Shown in pieces: positions 33,401-45,400 of a DNA stretch of 64,000 bases. The notes under the pieces are model-generated. The model searched no databases. It was not told the DNA's origin and was given only the letters and a program-made list of their open reading frames with translations. The DNA comes from Chrysolina oricalcia (taxonomy: Eukaryota > Arthropoda > Insecta > Coleoptera > Chrysomelidae). The position numbers and the translations under genes were made by a program. Within the stretch, counting starts at the first letter, position 1; each line of letters opens with the position of its first letter. The DNA lies in assembly GCA_944452925.2 (NCBI GenBank), contig OX101811.2, positions 49,519,156 through 49,583,155 on the forward strand, in the 5' to 3' direction.

Positions 33401-36400
33401 TATTAAATGATCCAATACTATTAAACCAAGTAACAGACTTCTTAGAACAAAACTCTGATGAAGAACAAACCATCGAAAATAACGAGTAAAATCCCCTACA
33501 AATGAAAAAACAAACACCAAGAGAAAGAGGAAGGACTGAAAGTAAATATCAGCCCTCCAGATGAGCCGATAAAAGATACTATCGATAATGATAATCACTC
33601 AGAAACTCCGCCAAACTTATCAAATGACAGAACCGATTGAAAGACCCGAAAATTAATCTATCGATAAGAATAACAACCAAGACAAACGAGAAACATGAAA
33701 AACTCACAAAAAAAAATGATATGTATAGGAGAAACAAACGTAAGCTATAAAAAATGGAAAAAGTGCATAGAAAAAACTTCCCACGAAGACTGGGGACAGA
33801 ATTGGAAAAGTTTTTTTTTAATGGATGTTTTTTTTTTGATATCAACTATAATAGTAAAAATTATTTCTTCATTTGTTACTACGTAAAGAACATAAATTAA
33901 TTCAATTTCTATCTGTCTAGGTGGCATTGGTTATGGAAATAATTGGTGCTTGTCGTGCGAACGAACTTTATTCAATGAAAATTGAAGACTTTCAAGACCT
34001 TGGCAGCTGCTTCAATAACAATGCCAAAAACCAAAACAAAAATCATCGAAATTGAGTCACCGGCCGATTTTATTCTCTTTGCAAAAAGTTCGTAGGACGA
34101 ATAATGTTACAAGCAAATCATTCTTCCTCATTCTTTAGAATAAATGTACCAGTCAAAGTATCGGGATTAATAAATTCGGAGAAATGAGAAGACAAATAGC
34201 ACTTTTTCGAAAACTACCGAACCCAGAATTATACAGGGTGTTTCCGAAATAGGAGCAATAAATGAAATGGGTAATAGAAAACGAAAAATTAAAGCGGAAT
34301 GAAAGAATACATTTTTCTCGAAAAAACCTTATCATGGAAGATATAGGACGTTGTAGTTCTCGGAAAATTCTAGCTAACTTTTGGGAACCTCTGGCCAGAG
34401 ATCCACGGCCCACCTAGATGTTAACATCTTACCGAAGCGATGACAAAAAATGCCGGAGCGTATAAATAACTTTGACAATGTTGCAGACGTTAAATGTTGA
34501 AAGATGGTACAGTTCCCCTTTAAGGACAAAGCTCGCGAGCTAATCGATTTAGAGTCTATTGTTTGTCGTGGTATTCTTCGATCATATCGCTTCTTGCATT
34601 CATTAGGATATTTGTGACTATTTTACGTTCATATCAAAGATGAATTTTGGTTAAATCGTTTGACGCCATTCGTTATATGTAGGTAGGTATTCTTGTCGTG
34701 TTTCAGTATTCGACTGCATTCGTATTTTCTTTACCTACATCTCTATTTTTCGAAATTCCTACAATCCCTATTAGACTCACCACTATGGAAAATGTCAGTG
34801 TTGTTAGGTATTATACGCATACGTTATTTGAAGGTACTTTTCCAGGAACTCGATATTTCAATCGAATAGTCGAAAATTTCGAAGCTATTAGGTAGGTAGT
34901 TGAACTTTAAGTACCGGCTGGCATTTTGGTCTGCAAAACTAAACGGTCAGAGTTTAATGAGGCGGGATCAAACATGGAAGAAAATGGGCGGAGCGATCTG
35001 TATGTTTTACAATTTGTGGTAATGATGTTCACAATGTCCACAAGATTTCAGTCAGGTATTGTCGTTCATGGAGGCTCTTGTTACTTACGTACCTATGAAA
35101 CCTTTGAGATTGAGATAGTGTTATTGTTTGAGTTTCAGTATCTGTGATTTTATTTGTTAATCCTGAGGTTCATGACCAACAACAATTGAGTTTTATTTGT
35201 GCACGTTTTTGATGTCCTGATTGATATGCTCCTAATTTATGGGGAAACACATCAAAATTCTGAGGCAGCATCCCGTCTTTATGCAGAACGGTTTCCTAAT
35301 CGTGTCCATCTCGCTGGTCGTAGGTTTGTAGCACTTGTCCAAAGGGGTCGAAAAGAGGCCGAGAGGCCGGTAGAAATAGACCTCGCAGAATAATGTTGAA
35401 GAACAAATTTTGGACATTTTTACCAATGATCCAACCTCAAGTACCCGCGGCATCGGTCGTCAGTTAGGGGTTTCGAATAAATTTGTCTGGAGGACTTTAA
35501 AGGATGATATGCAGCATCCCTTTCATTATCAGCGCGTGCAGTCGTTGCAGCGAGAAGTTATCCCCGAAGAGTTAATTTCTGTGAATGGATACTGCGTCAA
35601 CATGAACTGAATCAAGATTTCCTGAATAAAATTCTATTCACCGATGAGACGACATTCACGCGAAATGGTATTTTCAATCATCATAATTACCATCATTGGG
35701 GTGTTGAAAATCCACATTTAACCAAACAAACGAATTTTCAACATCAATTTTCTATTAATCTTTGGGGTGGGGTGGTGATAGGACTTCACGAGTTGCCGCC
35801 AAGATTAGACGGGCTTTCTTATTTGGAATTTTTGCGGAACGATTTGGATAAACTTTTGGAAGATCTGCCATTGGGAATAAGACAGAGAATGTTCTTTATG
35901 CACGACGGAGCTCCTACTCATTTCCGAGCAGAAGTTCGAGAATTTTTAAATGGAGAATATCCACATAAATGGATTGGCCGAGGAGGGCCTATACCGTGGC
36001 CACCACGCTCTCCGGATCTAAATGTGATGGACTTCTTCGTATGGGGGTTTTTGAAGAATTTGGTTTATGCGCCACCAAATTGGAATATCGGGCACCGGGA
36101 AATTTTACGCGAGAAAATAAACAACAGGGTAGCTTTCAGCGTGCATGTGACTCGTTACTTCGTCGTGCGAGACTCTGCATAGAAAGTGGTGGCGCTCATT
36201 TAGAACACCTGTTGTGAAATCAAATTCCGTGTATTTTCAGTAACTTTTTACTCCCCTGTTTTGAACTGAGAATGCCACATTGCCCTCATTTTGATTCAAT
36301 TCAGTGTTTTTATTTCGGTTCACTTCGAAGCCAAATGTAATAACTGGCAAGGTTTACTAAATAATAATAAACTGGCAACGGTGCGGGAATACGAGTAATG

Positions 36401-39400
36401 AACACAGTACTAGGAGATAGGCGCCCTAGGAACTGATGAATGAAACCAGTGCTTCCCAAACAATCGTGCGTATGAGTCTATTTTTGGGAGATTTTCAAGT
36501 GCTGCAGAAAAAAGGTAAATACTTTTTAATGTGTTATTATGTTTCATGGAACACCCCATTTCATTTATTGCTCCAATTTCGGAAACACCCTGTATAATAG
36601 ACATACATTTCAACGGCCACTATTTTAGTTGACGCAGGAGTTGATTTAACATATTTAAAACGACATGGAAGATGGAAATCATCATCGGTTGCAGAAGAAA
36701 AATAATTCCCTGAAAAACAAAACGGATACGGCACAAACAATTGTGAATTTAATAGGATCTTCATCTGTAAATGCGTCGTCTGAAAACATCACAAATAATA
36801 CTTAAAAAACAAATAAACTTAAATTTGGAAATCGATTCCTCCACTTCCTGTATAAATATTTCTATATCCACAAACGATAAATATTGTATTCAATAAATTA
36901 TGAACTAAAAGCTACACCAGCATTTATGGCACACTCCAAAAAAACTACTACATAATTTTGTATACATTTATTACAAATTGGCGTCCCAACCAAAATTTTT
37001 TTAACGGTCCCCGTTTTCCAGGAAATGGGCGTGGGCTAAATTTTGAACAAAGCTGCACCACACATTTCTGTATTTTGATTAAATACGCAATTATTGATGT
37101 TCAAATGGCTGCGAGCATTTTTTTCACATTTATTACAAATCATTGACTTGTTGAAATTTCCAAAATTTCCATCCCCTACCCCTAGGATTTAAATAACCCT
37201 TATAGAAAGAAAATTCCCTAATAAATATAGATCCCAACGTGGTTGGTGCCAGGATTTTTCACAAGATTGTTTATAATTTTTGTACAAACTATAGAACTGT
37301 TGAAAATTACAGAATGAAGGGCCAACAAGGGATTGACACCACCAAACTTCTCAAAATTCCTATTACACTATCTATCACATTGCGCGTATCACAAACATTT
37401 AAATATCATAGAATCTATAGACGTGTTGAAAATTTCAGAATGATGATTTCCATGGGGTTAATTCTATGCTCTGCAAAGTAAACTATTTTGGATTTTCATA
37501 TTATACCATTAAAAAAATATCCTCTAAGGGGATGACCGCTCATTAATAGGCTTCACGTGTTTTTGTAAAATTGATAATTGTTGCAAAAAAGTATTTACTG
37601 GTCGTAACGTCAAAACATTATTATACGTCTATTCGTGCGCATCAAAAGACACGTTGTAGAAGCGTGTGGGATACTGTAAAAAATTTTAATACTCGATGAA
37701 ATACAGTTCACGTCGGATTTCCTATCATATTCACAATACAAAAATTTATTAACATACCCCACTCTTCAAAATATTGATATCCATGGTTGATATTGTCCAT
37801 GATTAACTAAAGGCGAGATTAGAAGCGTGCGGGATACTGTAAAGAATTATAATACTCGATGAAATACAGTTCACATCAGATTTCCTATCATATCGCAACA
37901 CAAAAATGTATTAACAAAGCCCACTTTTCGAAATATTGCATTCCATGGTTGATAATATCCACGAGCAACTAAAGACAAGCAGTAGAAGCGTGTGGGATAC
38001 TGTAAAAAATTAAAACTCGATGAAATACAGTTCACGTCGGATTTCCTAACTTATCGCAACACGAAAATGTATTAACATAGCCCACTCTTCAAAATATTGA
38101 TATCCATGGTTGACATTGTTCATGAGCAACTAAAGACACGCAGTAGAATTGTGTGGGATACTTTAAAGAATTCTAATACTCAATTAAATACAGTTCACGT
38201 CGGATTTCCTATCATAATCACAACACAAAGATTTATTAACATAGCCCACTCTCCAACACATTGATATCCGCGGGGATAGCTCGAACGGAGAGCACCGGTT
38301 CACCGATATCCGAAGCAAGCCAAGCAACGGAGGCGAGGCCAGGGTTTGGATGGGTGACAACGGACCTCCTTTCGATATTCTCCTCGGATCGTGCTAGGAA
38401 TCGCACGTTAAAAGGTAAGACCTCGTTAATCCTTGGCTCGCACAAGTTTCGACTTTTGAGGGCTGCCGTTCGTAAGGGGACGACAGCTGGTTAACGGAAA
38501 AAACAACAACAACAACAATAGTTGATATTGTCCATGAGCAACTAAAAACATGCAGTAGAACCGTGTGGGATACTGTAAAAAATTGTAATACTCGATGAAA
38601 TACAGTTCACGTCGGATCTCCTATCATATCGCATCACAAACATTTATTAACATAGCCCACTCTCCAAAATATTGATTTCCATGGTTGACATTGTCCATGA
38701 GCAACTGAAGACACGCAGTAGAAGCGTGTGGGATACTGTAAAGAATTCTTATACTCGATGAAATACGGATTTCCTATCATACACCTAGTTAACACACCCC
38801 ACTCTTCACAATTTCAATTTCTATGGTTGATATAATCCAGTCGCTCAAAAAAAGTGCAGTAGAAGCTTGTGAGACACTGTAATAAATCCTGAAACTCGAT
38901 GAAATAAGGCTTGCTGCGGATTTTCTGTTAACTCCTTAGAGGTTATTTTTATAATGGTATAATATGAAAATCCGAAATGGTTCTCTTTGCAATGCAGTGA
39001 AATAAGTTAATGCGCTGTGTGGAGTGTTCAACCCCATGGAAATCATCATTCTGCTATTTTCAACACGTCGGCGTCGATAGATTCTAATAATTTTTTAATA
39101 GTTTTGTAGACAATTTTAGCGATACGCGCAATACCGCAATAGATAATGTAATAGGAATTTTGAGAAGTTTGGGGGTGTTCAACCCGTTGGGGGCCCTTCA
39201 TTCTGTAATTTTCAACACTTCGATAGTTTGTACAAAAATTATAAACAATCTTGTGAACAATTCTGACACCGACCACGTTGGGATCTATATTTACTAGGAA
39301 ATTTTCATCTATAATGGTTATTCAACCCCTAGGGGATAAAATTTTTGTAATTTTCAACTCGTCAATGATTTGTAATGAATGTGTAAGGAATGTTAGCAGC

Positions 39401-42400
39401 CATTTGATGATCAATATTTGCGTATTTTTTCAAAATACAGAATGTGTGGTGCAGCTTTACTCAAAAGTTAGCACACGCCCATTTCCTGGAAAACGGGGAC
39501 TATAAATTTTTTTTTGGTTGGTACGCAAATTTGAAAGTAATGAGTACAAAATTGTGTTATAGTTTTTTTTGGAATGTGCCATAAATGCTGGTGTAGCTTT
39601 TAGTTTATCAATAAATGAGTTTTTATTAACTTTTACAACGAAATTATATAGTAAATCTATAAAATTTGTTTCTTCAAAAAAATATTCTCCAAATATCTAG
39701 ATCAATTTTTGCCAATGAATTTTTCTTCAAAGCCAGAACGCCAGAAGAAACACATGGTCTGTTTGAATTATGTGCCGTGGTGGTCGGCTGGTAAAAGCGT
39801 ACGCCTCGCAAGCGTGGGGTCGTGGGTTCGATTCACCGGTCTCGTGCATGGCATCACACGTTAAAAGGTAAGGGCTGCGTTTTCCCTAGCTCACACAAGT
39901 CTCTCGAAGACTTTCGAGGGTTGCACGTAGGGGTGCAATCGGTTGACGGAAATAACAACAATTGAAAGGTGAACATTGCTTATAGTCACAGAAAATAGTA
40001 TTCTCCTTGCCTGTAATGTAACAGTACTCAGTCGAATGATTTACGACGCTCGCCATCGGATCGTGTCGCAAACTTCATTCTCATGAGAAATAGTCATCAT
40101 TACACGCTCGTTGAATAATAATAATAATTTTATTGATAGTACTATTGATTCAGTGGTGTCTGCTGATTTCTTTCATATTTCAAACAAGTTCTATCCACTA
40201 CCACTAACTTACTTCAAATGAAATTTTAATTTTCCATCAGAGATATTCCAAACGCTTGTGATTTGATCCAAACTAGTTGAAATTACGGTGTCGTCATTAT
40301 GGACTACTAATTGTAAAACCTCGCTTTCATGAGCTCGCCAGTTTGCAAGTATAAGTCCTGTTCTGGTGTCCAGAACAGTGATGTTTCCAGAGGACTGTCC
40401 TGCAGCTAACCACAATCCAGAAGGTGCTACAGCAAGGCATCTAATCAATCCAAAAGGGTTTACACTTGTCTGAAAACAGAAGAAATTATTCTGAATGTAC
40501 AGTGTAGCACTTTAGGCAGCAACACACACGAGATAGAAACCACTGGGGAATTTAGAAACCACACAAATCTTATTTTTCGCAGAATCCGAAAGGACCAGGC
40601 AGCAGCCTTATGGAAAAATTGTCACGGGTTAATTTTTCTGAATTTTTGGTATGTGGAGGTTTTCGGGGTCCGATTCGATTCAAAATCGGTATTTTGTAGT
40701 TTTTGGGGTAGGAGATCGTGATTTCTGTTCAAATTCTGGAATTTGAAACGAGTGGAACGGACGAGTTTTGTGATTTCTGGGCGGGTTCTATAGAAGTTTA
40801 TAACCTATGTAGTGGTTTTTGGGTTCGAAGATAATGATTTTTCTGTCGGAATTCAGGAAGTAAAGATGGAAGAGGAGTTTCGTGATTTATGGATGGTCGA
40901 ATTCTAAATAAGAATGTTATTTTGGGGTTGGAGATAATGAATTTTTCATAAAATTTCAATAATTCAAAATGGCAGCTCCACGATGGATTTGGTTTATTTC
41001 GTGATTTATGGTCGTATTCTTTTCAAAGTTGCTATTTAGGTTTGAATAAATGTATTAATATGAAAATATGAACAGGGTGTTCTGAAAATCCGATGTGAAT
41101 CACGAATGAAAAATTGAAAAATCAATGATCAGATTTTGACTTTCAAATTAGGGTTCTTTCATAATAGAAATTTTCAATTCAAAATGACGGAAAGATTTCG
41201 TAATTTATAGTCTAATTCTCAAAAGAATTCCATTTAGGTTTTTCGAAGTAAATTATATTTTTACTCAAAATTAATTCATATTGTCAGATATATTTTTAAA
41301 ATGAAATAAAACACTATTGAAAATAGTGACCAATAAGATCTCATCGCAATTTTCTTGAAAACTGTTTGCTCGATTTGAATATAATTTTTTGTAGGAAGGT
41401 CTACAGTTTACGTACATCTGTCTAATTCCATATAAAGGGTGAGACAACATAAGGCTATATCACATGTGAAACATTCAATTCAACCGATGTGAATTAATGC
41501 AGCTGTTGAAAATAAATTAAATTAAACAATGTTTTAGCTACATGTTTTATTCTAATTCACATGAATATAGAAAATAAGTTGCTATTTATTTCTTTTTTTC
41601 AAATTTACCATTTGAAGTTTGTACAAGTTCCTAATAAACACCCTGTATAACGAAATCGCAATATTTTCTTCTGGTTATATTGAGTTGTCCTTGAATTTGA
41701 TAAAAATAACTGTGATTCTTCTTCAACCTAGAATAACTAATGAAATTATAAAAACGTAGCGAATACATTCAAATGATTACGATTCTCGTTATAAATGCCG
41801 CCAAAGTAACGAACAAAGCCGTCTCCATGATAAAAATCAATGTTTCGTTTGTTTACCTTGCCGCCCTGCCCCACTGGAACATCCATGAAAAGTCCGCTGT
41901 AGCTGTTCAACTTCAAAGGGACATCAAAAACTCCGCAACGCCCAAATAAACCGTTTCATTGGAAACCAATGTAGAACGGAGTTGCCGATATGTGAGTCAT
42001 AAGAGCAAGTATTCAGTAACGCGTAAAAATATGCCACCAACTCCGAGATTCTCGCTAAATAGCCCTAACGATGTGGAGAGTGTATAATTAAAAAAATGTT
42101 TTAAGACAAGATTTGATTCAAATGCTCTGAAAACAAATATTTTCTTTGGATCATTAGTAGAATACGTCATATTGAATTATTTAGTTCCGAAAAACTCCTA
42201 TATTCAAATTTTGAACGGAATCGGACAATAATTATTCGTCTACCGTTTTGAGGCAGTCATTTCGAATTATTAAATATTGACAAAAAATCATGATCTCGGA
42301 CCATAAAAATCCCTATTCGCCATCACCACGGAGTGGTCAACATCTACATTTTGAAATTTGTAAGTAAAACTCCGGGAAAACAAACATCCTGCCTTAAGAT

Positions 42401-45400
42401 CTAGTATTAATAAATTGTTGATTACTTCTTAGTTGTTCTATAGTTGGTTCGATTTATATGATTTAGTGCAAAAAGCATAGCTTTGATATGACTGGTAAGT
42501 CCATGTTCTCTTTTTCCAGAAACTAGAAATTAGTTAAAAACATGGGATATTAGACTGAAAATCGGGAAGCCAATTAGTAGATAAATATGAACACTTAATT
42601 TTGGAATATTTCACAACTAGTAAGAGAATTTTTGTTTGTAATTGGTGTGTTACTCCACATTAATGAAAAAAAAACACTAGTTTATATTTAACACAACAAA
42701 CTTTACATTATTTATAATTTAGATTAGTAAATTTGTAACAAATAGTAAACTGTAACACTTTCCATATATTCAAGAGAACCGCTCTCTTTGCTCGACTCAC
42801 TAAACTAATACTGACCGGGTTTATTCTCTTATATCCATTGAGTCATGTAGTGTTAGTTGTCACTAACAGGTTTCCACAATTTGCGTAAATCTAATTATCT
42901 TCTACGCACAAGAGGCAAGACATTAAAACGATTGATTAAAAGGGGTCATTTCGTATCGAAAAATTCCAGAAACTAGTTCATTAAGGAAACCAAATGAATT
43001 TTGAATGTTCAACATTATCTACCTCACAAAATAAAACACGATTATTGCCTCCCCTTTGACTACTCTTTCCGCTTAACTACCGAAATATCAGCCAAATAAA
43101 TCTTCACCGCAGGTATTTCTAAAGAAGCACACGAAAGTTGAGAGTTAGAAGTAAAAATTCAATAATAGAATTCACGTCAACAACTGTCAACTAATAGATA
43201 GATGACGTTTGCTTTGTTTTCTCGGAGTTTTGGTACGCCACCTGGTGCCAATGGTGACCGCGAATATCTGTATCAACTCAAATTAGAATCAGACCATGAA
43301 TCAAAAATTTCGTCTGCTATTTTGGAGCCACTGCGTTCAATTCTAAAATATCAAAAAAATCATGACATCCCAACTATATGCCAATTTTCAAAGGAATCGT
43401 ATCATAAATCACGAAACTCGTCCAACATTCTGGAGCCGCATCTTGGTTTTTTCCTTATATAAAAATGTTATGGAGTATTGTCCCCCAAGTGATCAATACA
43501 GCTAATTGTAAAAGTTTTAATATTCCGTAGTTTCGTCCGACAGAATGAGTTTTATTTTTTCCATTCCCGATCCGACCCTGTGCCAGATGTCATACTGGCT
43601 ATATGATACCCTCTCTTTTCCTCACCAGTCGTGTGGGAGGACCAACCTGAGGGGCGTGTCATTTAAAAGAAATTCAGTTCCATTTCTGAATCCAGAATTA
43701 TAAGTAATAATTAGTTTTCACTAGTCGACGGCTAAACCAAACCGTTATTCGTTGACTTTGATAGAACTGGATATTTCTCATGCCGGATGGAATAAAGCAA
43801 GGAAATCCATTTCGCGAAAACAACACATTTTTGTAAAATTATTCACAAAAAAAGGAAACGCCTAGAAGAAAAATGAGAAAGTCGTTTAACTTAGTAAATG
43901 ATAAGATTTTTTTCAGTGCAGCGCCAACGTACAGTGCACAGACAACCTTTCTGTTGGATCTGAAGTATTCCTTACTGTATAGGTCATATTTTGATGGCAT
44001 TACTCCTGTTAGAATTACAAACAAACGAGATAAAACAGCATAACCTCACCTGTGACTCATTTTGTCGAAGTCGGAAATACACTCCAAAGAAAAACTGATT
44101 TCGAATGCAACAAACTTTGATAGAAACCGTATTAACAATTATTATAGAGTTAGCAAAATTTGTACATATGACGTGATAGACCGGGGGATGGTGACAGATT
44201 TTGAGACACGATTTTACTCAGTATGCCTTTTGGAGGACAGTATTGTCTCTATTTCCTCATGATAATAAGGCAGGATTAAAAGAGCCGTCCTGGGTTCTTC
44301 CTAAAAAAAAATTATTAATCATTTGTTCGAAAAATATGTGTTTCGCTTCGATTTTAATCAGGCTGCTATGTGTTTTGTAATGAAATAACGAAAATAAAAT
44401 ACTCAGAAAACAACCATTGGCATACCGTTAGGGCGGGTCCGAAGGGTTGGTATGGTCACGTGAATTTGTATGAGAATAAGGAAATTTTCCGTATTTTTAA
44501 ACAGGCTGCCACTGATAAGTATACAAGTTATTGTTCTGAAACTGCTTTTAAAAAATATGGCATACTTAATGCGTATGCCTAAGTACTGTTAACTCTGCAA
44601 AAATTTTGAACAGGTATGGAATAACATTCCGTGATTTTAATCAGCACAAAATTTGTTGTAATATAAAGTTTGTCTCCTGAATTGTTGATATGTAACATGG
44701 CATACGAGTTGTGCGGGTTCGTCATACTAAAAAATTGAAATGAAGTTGCAAAATAGAAAAAAAAAATTCCATGTTTTTAAGCAGTATGCCTGTCTGTTTT
44801 CATTATAGCCATGGTATATGGAGATGAAATAAGAAATGGCATACAAGTTGTGCGAGTTTTCTATATAAAAAATTGTAAAAAAAAAGTTGCAAAATTATGA
44901 AAAAAAACATGTGTTTTTAATCAGTATGCCTCTTGGTTTATGAAAAAAGTTAGTGATTCACCTCATTAAAATAAAAATGACATACAAGTAGCCCGGGTTT
45001 ATCACATTAAAAAATGCAATAAAACTTTCTATTTCAATTTTCCGACATTGCCATGTTGGTCCCCTATCGCAGGACCGTTATATGTGGCTTCTTTTTCATT
45101 TGTATATTTTTGTACAGTATAGTTTGTCTACGACTTAGTTTTTGAATTAAATTGAAAGTAATCTGTTTTTTTTTAACAGCTTTTATCATGAACTCATATG
45201 CCGCCACGAGTTTGAACGTTGCGAGTGCTATAAAGGCACTTCTTCACCACGTGCATCATATGCTATTTTTTTATGCCTCAATCGTGACTTCAGAAATAAT
45301 GCTGAAACTGAATTTTCCTACGACTACATGAGAAAGTAAAGCATATCGCATCAAATACATAATTTGTTTAGATGTACCGCGGTAAAGCTGACAAATATAT

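Larger units (their letters stand above)
36897..39613. mobile_element. Foldback element with 0.65-kb arms and 163-bp tandem core
   Basis: The left arm (about 36897-37540) is the reverse complement of the right arm (about 38930-39613). Landmarks are AAAAGCTACACCAGCATTTA at the outer ends, CCATTTCCTGGAAAACGGGG, CCCAACGTGGTYGG and a TTAACCCCATGGAAATCATC-like inner block. Between the arms lies an array of 163-bp units. Non-coding. One array unit is interrupted by the 5S-headed SINE. Confidence 0.85.
30420..40212. other. 9.8-kb WDR81 intron filled with transposons
   Basis: Holds the Gypsy pol remnant, a Lys/Glu-rich ORF, the split tyrosine-recombinase element, a mariner, a foldback element with 163-bp repeats and two SINEs, each listed separately. 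Unassigned parts are 30420-30865, 32520-32880 and 39964-40212; an AAT microsatellite lies at about 40106-40120. Confidence 0.8.

Noticed and set aside
38300..38375. 5S rRNA gene
   Set aside because: Only the internal-promoter half resembles 5S, and a SINE body follows directly.
39775..39850. Genuine tRNA gene
   Set aside because: The tRNA-like part is fused to a body repeated elsewhere in the window and lacks a full acceptor stem.
40209..40212. WDR81 stop at TAA just after 40213
   Set aside because: It lies in a strong donor (GAA|GTAAGT), and the exon at 30419 supplies the two missing WD blades in matching phase.
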